DNA of 47,253 bases, taken from positions 1 to 47,253 of the forward strand of contig QHQO01000029.1 of assembly GCA_003221195.1 (NCBI GenBank), read 5' to 3'. The notes beneath the pieces were generated by a model. That model had not been told where the DNA came from and ran no database searches. It worked only from the letters and a program-made list of their open reading frames with translations. Position numbers and translations under genes: made by a program. Numbering within the stretch: the stretch's first letter is position 1; every line of letters begins with the position of its first letter. Of the stretch, positions 34,212 through 42,742 are shown piece by piece. Origin of the DNA: Verrucomicrobiota bacterium. GTDB taxonomy: Bacteria; Verrucomicrobiota; Verrucomicrobiia; Chthoniobacterales; UBA10450.

Positions 34212-34955
34212 TTAGTAGCGCACGCGAACCAGAAATAATCCTTCGGCAGGAGCGGCAAAACGAGCCAGGCGCTCCCGACCGGAGTCCAGCCGCGCAATGA
34301 CATCCTCGATCCGCATTTTGCCGAGAGCGCATTTCACAAGGGAGCCCACGATCAATCGAACCATTTTGTAGAGAAAACCGTCGCCATCGAACTCGATGGC
34401 CAAACACGAACCTCCTTGCCGGACACGCAGCGAATAAATTGTGCGGATCGTGCTTTTTTCTGGTTTGCCGCGATTCGCAGCGAAGCCGGCAAAATCATGA
34501 GTGCCGACGAAATGTTTGGCCGCCCGCTTCAGAATTTTGAAATCGATTGGGCGTGCGATGTGCCAGGTCCGACGATATTCAAATGGCGGCAGAACAGGGG
34601 CTAACCAGATTCTGTAACGATAAATTTTTCCTTTTGCCGAAAGTCGCGCATGAAAATCGTTCGACACATATTGGCAGCGAAGAACGCGAATAATTGGAGG
34701 CAACAATGCGTTGAGCGCTTCGGTCCAGCGTGCGGCTGATAAACGATCGTTTGGAAGATCGACGTGGGCGCACTGCGCGAGTGCATGGACACCGGCGTCC
34801 GTTCGTCCGGCGCCGTGAACGCGCGTCGGCTTGCCACGGACGCGCTCAAACGCGCGCTCCACGTGATCCTGGACGGTATTGCGATGAGATTGGCTCTGCC
34901 AACCGGAGAACGGCGCGCCATCGTACGCGATAATGAGTTTCAACCTTCGTGCCAT
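34212..34955 (-). CDS. truA: tRNA pseudouridine synthase A
   Basis: 247 residues. The catalytic Asp is in HGAGRTDAGVHALAQ near residue 53. Other signatures are IAYDGAPFSGWQ, HARLSAKGKIYRYRIW, HDFAGFAA and FDGDGFLYKMVRLIVGSLV. It makes pseudouridine at 38-40 of tRNA anticodon arms. Full family length. Confidence 0.96.
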   Translation of the reverse strand: MARRLKLIIAYDGAPFSGWQSQSHRNTVQDHVERAFERVRGKPTRVHGAGRTDAGVHALAQCAHVDLPNDRLSAARWTEALNALLPPIIRVLRCQYVSNDFHARLSAKGKIYRYRIWLAPVLPPFEYRRTWHIARPIDFKILKRAAKHFVGTHDFAGFAANRGKPEKSTIRTIYSLRVRQGGSCLAIEFDGDGFLYKMVRLIVGSLVKCALGKMRIEDVIARLDSGRERLARFAAPAEGLFLVRVRY

Positions 34956-34964
34956 TCAATGCTC

Positions 34965-35035
34965 GTGATCGGTGGTCAGTGAACGGTGATCGGTAGCGAA
35001 ATTTTGCTGTTCACGGATCACAGATCACTGATCAC
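34965..35035. repeat. Inverted GATC-rich repeat between truA and ruvX
   Basis: The left arm GTGATCGGTGGTCAGTGAAC (34965 onward) and right arm GTTCACGGATCACAGATCAC (35009 onward) form an imperfect palindrome. The right arm overlaps the last codons and stop of ruvX, so its C-terminal residues (KSDQ) are coded by the repeat. Confidence 0.6.
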
Positions 35036-35474
35036 TTTTGCTTTCCACATTGGCGGCCCGTCGATCCAGATAGCTTTGCAAAATCATCTGAGCTGCTACC
35101 TGGTCGATGTAGTCTCGGGTGTCTCGTGTCTTCTTGCCTGCGTCACGCAACGCCCGCTGGGCTGCGACAGTCGTCAGCCGCTCGTCCCAGGTAACAACCG
35201 GGCATGGCAAAATGGCACGCAACTTTTCTACGAACTGAAGGACTTCAGTTGCGGCTGTCCCGATTTGTCCGTTCATCCGGCGCGGAACACCGGCTACGAC
35301 ATGATCGATTTTCCTTTCGCGGATGATTTCCGTGAGACGCGAGAGCGCATGTTCGTTCGCTGGAATGGTCTCAAGCGGATGCGCCAGTAACTGCAACTCA
35401 TCAGATATTGCTGTTCCGATGCGCGCCCGGCCGAAATCCAGAGCCAAGATCGGGTTCATCGCGCGTTGGCTCAT
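35025..35474 (-). CDS. ruvX: Putative pre-16S rRNA nuclease / Holliday junction resolvase homologue YqgF
   Basis: 149 residues. The RNase H-like fold shows LALDFGRARIGTAISDE, VVAGVPRRMNG, VVTWDERLTT and DYIDQVAAQMILQSYLD, carrying the acidic residues. Family members process the 5' end of 16S rRNA. The start ATG 35474 overlaps the manC stop as ATGA. Confidence 0.93.
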   Translation of the reverse strand: MSQRAMNPILALDFGRARIGTAISDELQLLAHPLETIPANEHALSRLTEIIRERKIDHVVAGVPRRMNGQIGTAATEVLQFVEKLRAILPCPVVTWDERLTTVAAQRALRDAGKKTRDTRDYIDQVAAQMILQSYLDRRAANVESKSDQ

Positions 35475-36544
35475 TGCAGCTCCGGCGGAAGTTTGCCGAT
35501 CAGATTCTTGATTTTTTCTGCTTCGTGTCGGTGACAGACCAAAAGCGCGTCCTTAGTTCGCACAACAATGAGATCATGAACTCCAAGCAGTGCGATGGTC
35601 GTCCCATCCTCTTCGAAAACGATGTTGTTGCTGGAATCGATCGCAGTGATGGCGCAATTCGCGGCGTTTCCCTGCTGGTCTTTCTCAAAATAATTCGCCA
35701 ATGCTCTCCAGCTTCCGATGTCGTCCCAGTCGAAACTTGCCTCCACTACGAGAACGCGGTCCGCCTTTTCCATGATGGCATAATCGAATGAGATTCGCGG
35801 CAGTTTGCTGAAGCGGTCGCGCAAAGCATTCTCGAAGTTTTTCGGAGCGCGAAGTTGGGAAATGAAATCGGCGAGCTCGGGAGCGTGACGGTTGAATTCG
35901 CGGAGCACTGTGGGCACTGACCAGACGAACATGCCCGCGTTCCAGCGAAAATTTCCCTTTCGCAAAAATGATTCGGCCAGATCGCGGTTGGGTTTCTCGC
36001 GAAAGCGCAGGACTCGATGGATGGAGTCATTGTCGGGGTGCTTGCGCAAAAAGACTGGTTTGCCTTGCTCAATGTAACCGTAGCCGGGACAGGCCCATGT
36101 TGGTTTGATCCCGATGGTGACAAGCTCGCCTGTCTCCTCAGCTGCTTCGGCAGCCAAAGCCAGCGTTTTCTGGAAAGCTTCCTGGTTGGCAATGACGTGA
36201 TCGGCTGGGAGAACGAGCATTGTGCCTGCATGATCGCGGCCCACGACCCAGCCAGTCCCAAGGGCGACCGCGGCGGCTGTGTCGCGTTTGGCAGGTTCAG
36301 CGATGATGTTCTCTTTTGGAAAACCACCAAGCAATTTGCGCACTGCGCTTTCCTGGTCGGTGTTTGTCAGGATCAGCGTGTGGTCAGGCGGAACAACGCC
36401 TTCAAGACGCCCCAAGGTTTCTTCGAGTAGAGTCTTGTCGGAAACGAGACGCAGCAATTGTTTGGGGCAAGCGCGCCTGCTTAATGGCCAAAAGCGTTCT
36501 CCGCTGCCTCCGGCGAGGATCAGCGCGTATATCGGATTGGGCAT
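35471..36544 (-). CDS. manC: Mannose-1-phosphate guanylyltransferase
   Basis: 357 residues. The nucleotidyltransferase signature is LILAGGSGERFWPLSRRACPKQ. Others: LILTNTDQ, EPAKRDTAAAVALG, LPADHVIANQ, PGYGYIEQG and FRWNAGMFVW. It makes GDP-mannose for polysaccharide. It lacks the C-terminal isomerase domain of the bifunctional enzymes. Spelling of the neighbour overlap suggests an operon with ruvX. Confidence 0.94.
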   Translation of the reverse strand: MPNPIYALILAGGSGERFWPLSRRACPKQLLRLVSDKTLLEETLGRLEGVVPPDHTLILTNTDQESAVRKLLGGFPKENIIAEPAKRDTAAAVALGTGWVVGRDHAGTMLVLPADHVIANQEAFQKTLALAAEAAEETGELVTIGIKPTWACPGYGYIEQGKPVFLRKHPDNDSIHRVLRFREKPNRDLAESFLRKGNFRWNAGMFVWSVPTVLREFNRHAPELADFISQLRAPKNFENALRDRFSKLPRISFDYAIMEKADRVLVVEASFDWDDIGSWRALANYFEKDQQGNAANCAITAIDSSNNIVFEEDGTTIALLGVHDLIVVRTKDALLVCHRHEAEKIKNLIGKLPPELQ

Positions 36545-36556
36545 GTTCTAAATTTC

Positions 36557-36725
36557 CGTCATGTCGAGGGAAGTCGAGACATCCCGTTGAATTACCTCAA
36601 CACTAGCGCAGCGGGATTTGATTCGCTCGCTTCCCGCTCGCTCAACCTTCGGCCTTCCCGTCCATGTCGCGGCTCCCCCAGCCGCTCCATTCTCGACTCC
36701 GCCTCGCTTCGCTCGAAATGACAAG
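36557..36725. repeat. GTCAT-family palindromic repeat upstream of the small membrane protein
   Basis: The left end is GTCATGTCGAGGGAAGTCGA (36559 on), and the right end is CGCTTCGCTCGAAATGACAA (to 36724). The ends are inverted in the same manner as at 15456, but the spacer is about 110 bp. It fills most of the 233-bp gap between manC and the gene at 36778. No other gene is seen there. Confidence 0.6.
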
Positions 36726-36777
36726 CGTTGCGAAAATTGCCGTTTCTTTTTCCCAAACGCGCCGTATATGATACGCG

Positions 36778-37080
36778 ATGTCTTTTCCGATATCCATTTC
36801 AAAAACTTCCGAGCAGCTTCCGGTTGACCCGTTGCTCGTCATCACACGGGCCGCCATCGGCCTCGGCTTGGGGCTTATGATGGCCGACAAGATCAAACCC
36901 TCGATTCGCCAGGGAGCAGCCATCGCGCTTGTTGCGATCGGCGCGTTAGCAGCGGCGCCGTGGCTCGTGAAACTTACGCTGGGCCAGATCAATCGACCGG
37001 AATCAGAGTGGGGGAGTCGCGCCCGTTTGCGTTCAATTCGTGGTGCCTCCGGTTATACGTCGGATACGGATATTTACTAG
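36778..37080 (+). CDS. Small protein with two predicted membrane helices, unknown function
   Basis: 100 residues with a hydrophobic segment VITRAAIGLGLGLMMAD and a second AAIALVAIGALAAAPWLV, then a polar tail. Codon use is like its neighbours and there is little competing frame. Nothing identifies the family. It lies alone between repeats and the convergent hemW. Confidence 0.6.
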   Translation: MSFPISISKTSEQLPVDPLLVITRAAIGLGLGLMMADKIKPSIRQGAAIALVAIGALAAAPWLVKLTLGQINRPESEWGSRARLRSIRGASGYTSDTDIY

Positions 37081-37106
37081 CTGAAAACGCAGGAGCTCGG
37101 GAAATT

Positions 37107-37140
37107 CTTACTCTTGCTCGTGCTCATAATGGAGAGAATA
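37107..37140. repeat. Short repeat shared with the metH upstream region
   Basis: TTACTCTTGCTCGTGCTCAT followed by AATGGAGAGAAT. The related stretch near 1126-1157 reads TGCTCTTGCTCCGTGCTCGT followed by AATCGAGA. The pair is direct, not inverted, about 36 kb apart. Confidence 0.5.
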
Positions 37141-37154
37141 TCGCCGTAGACCGG

Positions 37155-38258
37155 CTACAGAAACGCGTCAGCAACGGAATCTGCCAGCTCTTTACCTTTT
37201 CGTGTTAGGACGAAATTTTCATGCGATTCTTGAAGCAACCCCAGTGAAATAAACTCATTCGTTTGCTGCACAAAATCCTCCAGTTCTGAGGCGGCAATTC
37301 CTTCGCGCATACGCAACGACAACGCAATTCGCTCGGTGCGTTTCATTTCGCTGGTCAGGTCTTCGCTGAATCCGATCGCGGCCTGGCCAGAAAGAACGCG
37401 ATCGATGTAAGCGCGATAATCGCAAATATTTTGCCAGCGTTGCATGCCGAGAGTCGAAAACGCGCTTGGACCGGTGCCGAGATAATCTTTTCCCAGCCAA
37501 TATGCGCGGTTGTGAACTGAGGAAAATCCAGGGCGGGCATAGTTTGAGATTTCATATTGTTCGTAGCCGGCGTCTTCCAGGATGGACATTGTCATCTCGA
37601 AAAATCCGGCATCTACGTCCGTGTTCTGCAGAAGTTCACCGCGTGCGTGGCGGAGGAAGAATTCGGTATCTTCCTCGTAGGTGAGGCAGTATGCAGAGAT
37701 GTGCTCAGGCTCGAGGCTGATCGTTTTCTCCAATGTGAATCTCCATTGCTCGATAGTCTGACCTGGCAATCCGAACATGAGATCGACATTGACGTTCGAA
37801 AATCCGGCGGCTCGCAGGATATGGAACGATTTCTCGGCTTGCTGTGAATTGTGCTCCCGTCCCAAGACCTTCAGCAATTCATTGTCCCAGGATTGAATGC
37901 CAAGACTAACTCGAGTTACTCCGAGTTTGCGAAGCAGCGTAGCCTTGCGCGCAGACACGCTCCCGGGATTCGCCTCGATGGTCCATTCTGCAAGAGATGA
38001 GAGATCGAACCGTTCGTGGAAACCTCCGAGGAGTAATTCCAACTGCGAAGTTGTGAGAGCGGTTGGCGTGCCCCCGCCGAAATAGATGGTTTCAGGTGTT
38101 AGCGTAAAGCTCGCACATTGCTGATCGAGGTCGCGCAATATTGCTTCACAAAATCGCGATGTTTGTGAGCGATCGAGCAAATCTTTGTAAAAGGCGCAAT
38201 ACGGGCAGATTCGTGCACAAAAGGGGATATGAACATAGATGTGGCGAATTGGGTTCAT
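37155..38258 (-). CDS. hemW: Radical SAM heme chaperone HemW (coproporphyrinogen-III-oxidase-like)
   Basis: 367 residues. The radical-SAM cluster motif HIPFCARICPYCAFYKD (C-x3-C-x2-C) is at the N-terminus. It continues with YFGGGTPTALT, IEANPGSVS, RVSLGIQSWDNELLKVLGR and DLMFGLPGQTIEQW. The C-terminal HemN-like region has RIALSLRMREGI. HemW proteins bind heme and deliver it to respiratory enzymes; they are distinct from the true HemN oxidase. Confidence 0.93.
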   Translation of the reverse strand: MNPIRHIYVHIPFCARICPYCAFYKDLLDRSQTSRFCEAILRDLDQQCASFTLTPETIYFGGGTPTALTTSQLELLLGGFHERFDLSSLAEWTIEANPGSVSARKATLLRKLGVTRVSLGIQSWDNELLKVLGREHNSQQAEKSFHILRAAGFSNVNVDLMFGLPGQTIEQWRFTLEKTISLEPEHISAYCLTYEEDTEFFLRHARGELLQNTDVDAGFFEMTMSILEDAGYEQYEISNYARPGFSSVHNRAYWLGKDYLGTGPSAFSTLGMQRWQNICDYRAYIDRVLSGQAAIGFSEDLTSEMKRTERIALSLRMREGIAASELEDFVQQTNEFISLGLLQESHENFVLTRKGKELADSVADAFL

Positions 38259-38413
38259 CTTTATCTGCTCCTAAATTGTAGGGCCTCCGCCGCGGCCGAC
38301 GCCAGCCGTAAAGTGCCATTTCACAGAAACGTCCTACAAAATTGGGTGCGTCTTTAAGGGATGCAGTTGTGATTCGTAGTGTTGCTCATAGAATCGCTTG
38401 GTCTTTGCTCGAC

Positions 38414-39463
38414 ATGACAGAACTCCGGAACGTAGCCCTCATTCTGTTTTGCGCCATTCCCTCAGGCCTGGCGCAAACGCCGCAGCCTGCGCCGACTCCA
38501 TCGATCGTATATTCGGTCCACGATCCTGGCTCAATCAAAGATTACAAGACGAACCCGCGGATCGTTCATGAGATGGTGAATCGGCTCGTCCTCGCCGCGA
38601 CTGGGCAGCCTGACGTAGGGAAAGCATGGGCGTCACTCGTCTCTCCCACTGACAGGGTGGGAATCAAAATCAGCGCAGCCGGCGGCGAACTTTTCACGAC
38701 GCACCACGACATCGTGAATGCGATCGTCGATGGACTGGCAGCGGCGGGGCATCCGCGTAACAGCATTATTGTTTGGGACCGGTCCCTTGGGGGGATCAAG
38801 GACGCCGGCTATCGGCTGGCAGCTGATGGCTACCCGGTGAGGGCAATCGCGCCGCACGATGGATATGATCCGAAAGCAGTCCTTTCGGCTCCTTTACTTG
38901 GGAAACTCGTATGGGGCGATTTGGAATACTTCGGTGATATAGGAAAAATGCCAATGCTATCCGATACCGAGAACACCAGCAACGTGAGTCATTTCTCCAA
39001 GATCATTTCCAGCGAGGTAGACAAGGTCATTAATGTTCCAGTGATGAGCATCAGTGAAACGAATGGAATTGCAGGTTGCATTTACAACATGACGATTCCC
39101 AACATCGATAACTGGCGTCGCTTTGCTCAAGGCTCTCGTTTTGGCGCAGAAAGCCTCGCGGAAATCTATGCTAATCCAATCATCGCAAAGAAGGTGGTTT
39201 TCAATCTAATGGATGGCCTCATCGCGCAATATGCTGGCGGCCCGCAGCCGCAACCCAACTACGCGATTCATCATGCCACACTCTATGCAAGTAAAGACCC
39301 GGTCGCGTTGGATGCCACCGCGTTGAAGTTTTTCGAACAATGGCGCGCGCGAGGCAGTCTTCCTGCGATCGGCCCAGTGGCTGCGTATGTCAGTTATGCC
39401 AGTCAGATCGGTCTGGGTAACTCCGCGCCGAATCGCATCGAGGTAAAAAATATCGGAAGATGA
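38414..39463 (+). CDS. DUF362 domain protein with signal peptide
   Basis: 349 residues from ATG 38414 (signal NVALILFCAIPSGLAQ); the frame extends to 38342 but that adds no homology. The domain shows VGIKISAAGGELFTTHHDIV, IIVWDRSLGGIKDAGYRLA, DKVINVPVMSISETNGIAGC and LYASKDPVALDATALKFFEQW, all DUF362-like. The family has no agreed function. Unlike many relatives it carries no ferredoxin domain, and only one Cys. It probably works in the periplasm. Confidence 0.85.
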   Translation: MTELRNVALILFCAIPSGLAQTPQPAPTPSIVYSVHDPGSIKDYKTNPRIVHEMVNRLVLAATGQPDVGKAWASLVSPTDRVGIKISAAGGELFTTHHDIVNAIVDGLAAAGHPRNSIIVWDRSLGGIKDAGYRLAADGYPVRAIAPHDGYDPKAVLSAPLLGKLVWGDLEYFGDIGKMPMLSDTENTSNVSHFSKIISSEVDKVINVPVMSISETNGIAGCIYNMTIPNIDNWRRFAQGSRFGAESLAEIYANPIIAKKVVFNLMDGLIAQYAGGPQPQPNYAIHHATLYASKDPVALDATALKFFEQWRARGSLPAIGPVAAYVSYASQIGLGNSAPNRIEVKNIGR

Positions 39464-39521
39464 TTTCTCCTAATTTCTTGCGGCTGCATGGGCAAATCGT
39501 CTCTGCTACGGATGACAAGTG

Positions 39522-39617
39522 AAAGCGGCGGACACCGCCGCACTCCACAAAGCAAGCGCACAGCGTGCATCAAATTGGCGGCCACGTTTTGGAGTGCGGC
39601 AGAGCTCTGCCGCTTTT
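39522..39617. repeat. Inverted repeat (AAAGCGGC family) upstream of the synthase
   Basis: Left arm 39522-39547 (AAAGCGGCGGACACCGCCGC...) and right arm 39590-39617 (...GGCAGAGCTCTGCCGCTTTT) are inverted with few mismatches around a 42-base spacer. Each arm has its own small palindrome. It fills the 184-bp gap before ATG 39648. Confidence 0.75.
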
Positions 39618-39647
39618 GATACATTCGAAGGTGGCAATGCTGATCAC

Positions 39648-40661
39648 ATGACTGCACGATCACGGTCTTCTATCCAGCACCTGCGGACAGCCATCCTGCG
39701 TTCGGTCTCTCGTTCGTTTTATCTGTCAATCCGATTCCTGCCGCAGCAATTGCGCGAACCGATCGCTCTCGCATATCTGCTTGCGCGGACAACAGACACA
39801 GTCGCCGACACAACTCGAATTCCGGGGACCGTGCGAATGAAGACTGTAAAAATGCTCTCGAACGGGATTCAAGGCAAGGTTTCGCGAGAAGTGGTTATCA
39901 ATCATGTCGCCTCGTTCGTGCCGTTACAAAAGAATGCGGCTGAGCAAACGCTCCTGGATTCGTTGCCCGATTGTCTGAAATGGCTCGAACAAATAGGGGA
40001 AGCAGATCGAGACGACATTCGCGCTGTGCTTGAGAAAATCACGAACGGACAGATGCTTGATTTGCATCGTTTCGATAATCCGGCAGAAGTGCCCGCGCTT
40101 CAGAGCGCCGCCGATCTGGACGAATACACCTATCTGGTCGCGGGTTGTGTAGGCGAATTTTGGACGCGACTTTGCTTTCGGCATCTTCGCGATTTTGCTA
40201 GCTTAATCCCCGACGAGATGCTTAGCCTCGGCCAACGGTACGGCATGGGACTTCAGTTGATCAATGTCTTGCGTGATGCCGGCAGCGATCTTCGAAGCGG
40301 TCGATGTTACTTTCCTGAGGATGAGCTTCGTGGGGTCGGTCTGAGTGCGGCGCAGATCTTGTCCCGGTCCGATCGTTTCCAACCGATCTACCAAAGATGG
40401 ATAGAAAAAGCGCAGGATGGTCTGGAGTGCGGGATGCAATATTCGCGCGCGATCCGGAACCGGCGAATGCGCGCAGCGACAGTTTTGCCAGCGTTAATCG
40501 GAGCGCGTACACTGGCACTTCTGCATAAAGCTGGCGCAAGCGCGCTGCATCGTAACATTAAGGTTCCGCGCGGCGAGGTACGCACAATGATTCTAACGCT
40601 GGCCGTTAACCTTGCATCGCGGGCAAAGATCGATGCAATTTTCAATCGAGTGAAATTGTAA
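39648..40661 (+). CDS. Squalene/phytoene synthase family protein
   Basis: 337 residues from ATG 39648. The first Asp motif is in LARTTDTVADT near residue 50, and the second is in NVLRDAGSDLRSGRCYFP near 210, the two prenyl-diphosphate-binding sites. SRSFYLSIRFLPQQLREP is the conserved N-terminal segment. It condenses two isoprenoid diphosphates, giving squalene or phytoene; the sequence seems closer to the squalene-synthase type but this is not proven. No other isoprenoid gene is adjacent. Confidence 0.9.
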   Translation: MTARSRSSIQHLRTAILRSVSRSFYLSIRFLPQQLREPIALAYLLARTTDTVADTTRIPGTVRMKTVKMLSNGIQGKVSREVVINHVASFVPLQKNAAEQTLLDSLPDCLKWLEQIGEADRDDIRAVLEKITNGQMLDLHRFDNPAEVPALQSAADLDEYTYLVAGCVGEFWTRLCFRHLRDFASLIPDEMLSLGQRYGMGLQLINVLRDAGSDLRSGRCYFPEDELRGVGLSAAQILSRSDRFQPIYQRWIEKAQDGLECGMQYSRAIRNRRMRAATVLPALIGARTLALLHKAGASALHRNIKVPRGEVRTMILTLAVNLASRAKIDAIFNRVKL

Positions 40662-40717
40662 ACGCAGCGGTTTGTAACTGCAGAATCTCGATCGCCTGCG
40701 ACGCTGATAGGACTTGA

Positions 40718-40930
40718 ATTTGTTTAGCGCCAACGGCGCAGCATTTACTGAAAGCCTGGGGCAACGCCCCAGGTTTTAGTTAAAGAAAAGTCATTAGCGC
40801 TGAAAGCGCGATTCACTTCCAGAATCTGTTCGATCAATATTGATTCGCGCTTTCAGCGCTTCTTTTTGGGACCCAACTTCCCCTAGGGCGTTGCCCCAGG
40901 CTTAAATGAGTAAGCAGCGTGGCGCTGCAG
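40718..40930. mobile_element. MITE-like palindromic element, copy 2
   Basis: It has the same plan as 22001-22257: TTTAGCGCCAACGGCGC at the left end, CCTGGGGC, AAC, GCCCCAGG hairpin, then GCGCTGAAAGCGCG (40800s) pairing with CGCGCTTTCAGCGC, then GGGCGTTGCCCCAGG, and GCAGCGTGGCGCTGC at the right. The terminal repeats are imperfect. It ends 9 bp before the stop of the glycosylase gene. Confidence 0.75.
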
Positions 40931-40938
40931 CTGCAGAA

Positions 40939-41736
40939 TTACAGAAAATAATTTCGCTGTTTTTCGTTGATTGGTTTTTCGAGCCGCTCGAGCACCTGCA
41001 TCATGTCTTCCCAGACTTTCCGTTTCTCGGAGGGCGACTGGTTCCGCAGCAGGTAGGCGGGATGATAGGTGATCATCAACGGCATGCCGTTGTATGAATG
41101 CCAGCGCCCGCGCAATTCCCGCATTGTCCCGTGTGCTCCAAGAAGACCCTCTACCGCGACTGCGCCCAGCGCGACCAGGACCCTCGGCTGAATAATATCG
41201 ATCTGTTCGGCAAGGTAAGGACGGCATGTCTGCATCTCTGCCGGTGTTGGCGCGCGGTTCCCGAACGAGCCTGCCGGCATGTTCGGACGGCATTTCAGGA
41301 TGTTCGCGATGTACACATCGTCGCGGGCGAAGCCCATCGCTTTAATAATTTTCGTTAACAATTGTCCCGCACGGCCGACGAATGGTTCGCCCTGCTGATC
41401 CTCATCCGCGCCGGGCGCTTCGCCTATGAACATGATTTCCGCGTCGGGATTGCCAACCCCAAAAACGGTTTGAGTTCGCGAGCGGGCAAGATGCGCGCAC
41501 TTTGTGCAACCGCAAACGCGTTCGCGAACGGCCGCGAGCATCTGTGCTTTATTCGATCCAGTTTGTTGGAGCCGCGGTCCTGTGGGCGAGACGCCCGCTT
41601 CTGCCAGGGAAGCAGCTACAGAATATGAATATTGCAACTGCTCCAGCGCGTTTCTTGATACACGCGGCGCCCGATCACTTGTCTCTCGAATTTTTTCCAG
41701 CTCGGCGATAACAAGTTCGAGCGCGGGCTGCATCAT
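40939..41736 (-). CDS. Uracil-DNA glycosylase, type 4-like with iron-sulfur cluster
   Basis: 265 residues. The Fe-S cysteines are VCGCTKCAHLA, ILKCRPN and MQTCRPYL. Motif A is GEAPGADEDQQGEPFVGRAG, and motif B is TYHPAYLLRN. It removes uracil from DNA. The N-terminal 65 residues (SDRAPRVSRNALEQLQ...) are extra and probably disordered. Full family core is present. Confidence 0.92.
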   Translation of the reverse strand: MMQPALELVIAELEKIRETSDRAPRVSRNALEQLQYSYSVAASLAEAGVSPTGPRLQQTGSNKAQMLAAVRERVCGCTKCAHLARSRTQTVFGVGNPDAEIMFIGEAPGADEDQQGEPFVGRAGQLLTKIIKAMGFARDDVYIANILKCRPNMPAGSFGNRAPTPAEMQTCRPYLAEQIDIIQPRVLVALGAVAVEGLLGAHGTMRELRGRWHSYNGMPLMITYHPAYLLRNQSPSEKRKVWEDMMQVLERLEKPINEKQRNYFL

Positions 41737-41903
41737 TTGGAACGAGCATCCAAAATTTTGAACGGCCCTGCAATCTCTTTGTGCAATGAGAGACTTGAGG
41801 TTGGGACTGGGCTCTCATTAACACCGGCTTTCAAGTCGGTTTTCACAGCGAGAAATCGATATTAGCCGTTTCAACGGCGTACAGTTTCGTAAGTGCAATA
41901 CAC
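41737..41903. other. Gap between the glycosylase and response-regulator genes
   Basis: About 167 bp with no gene. Small palindromes occur (CCGACTT-like near 41820-41845 and GCCGT, TTCA, ACGGC at 41869-41882). Both flanking genes run on the minus strand, so this should contain the end of the regulator transcript and the glycosylase promoter. Confidence 0.3.
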
Positions 41904-42602
41904 CTAGGCATTACGCGTGCTTAGCCATTGCAAGGCGAAGCGCGCTACTTCGCGTGAATTTTTCAGATCAAGTTTGTCTTTGATGTGCGACCGGTGAGTC
42001 TCCACCGTTTTGGGGCTGAGATGCAGCAGCTTCGCAATCTGCCGCACATCATTGCCTTTGCCGATCAATTCCAGAATTTCAAGTTCGCGATCGCTCAGTC
42101 TCTCCACCGCGTCGGCCTCTCCTTCGGCCTGGCGATGCGCGAACTTTGTGATCACCTGCGCTGCCATTGCTGGGCTGAGGTAGGGTCGTCCGCTAAAGAC
42201 TTCGCGAATTGCCTGGATCACATTGGCCATCGCTTCATGTTTCATGACATAGCCCTCTGCGCCGGCGCGCAGCGCGCGCAATGCGTAGAGCGATTCATCG
42301 TGCATCGAAAGGACCAAAATCGGCAGCTTCGGAAATTCTGCCCGTACATTCTTGATTAGCTCGATGCCGTTGGCTCCAGGCAAACTTAGGTCGACGATCG
42401 CCAGATCGGGAGTCAGTTTGCGAATTACGTCCATCGCTTCCGCCGCGTCGGCGGCTTCACCGCTGACCGCAAAAGTTCCATCGGACTGGATCAATTCCTG
42501 GAGTCCTTTTCGAAATAACGGGTGATCATCGACGATCACGATGCTTTTCACATTCGGCGAAAACGGCTTCGTGGGCTTGTCAGTCGACTTATCAGCTTTC
42601 AT
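41904..42602 (-). CDS. LuxR-type (NarL/FixJ) response regulator
   Basis: 232 residues. The receiver domain has the acidic pair D25-D26 in VIVDDHPLF, phosphoacceptor D71 in AIVDLSLPG, a switch Ser near 99 and K121 in YVMKHE. The C-terminal LuxR helix-turn-helix (about 165-225) contains LSDRELEILELIGKGN and LSPKTVETHRSHIKDKL. It would bind DNA after phosphorylation, most likely by the histidine kinase encoded upstream. The spacer between the two genes is 140 bp. Confidence 0.94.
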   Translation of the reverse strand: MKADKSTDKPTKPFSPNVKSIVIVDDHPLFRKGLQELIQSDGTFAVSGEAADAAEAMDVIRKLTPDLAIVDLSLPGANGIELIKNVRAEFPKLPILVLSMHDESLYALRALRAGAEGYVMKHEAMANVIQAIREVFSGRPYLSPAMAAQVITKFAHRQAEGEADAVERLSDRELEILELIGKGNDVRQIAKLLHLSPKTVETHRSHIKDKLDLKNSREVARFALQWLSTRNA

Positions 42603-42742
42603 TTCTACAGCAACCGTCCAAGGCTCCGGTTTCCGAGCGATCCCGGTCCCGCAGGGCTCTCTCCTGTCGTGTCATTTTTCAGCGTTTTTTTTACTCGCCC
42701 AGTAAGAGTTCGCCGACAGGCCACCTTCCCGATGTAGAAAAT

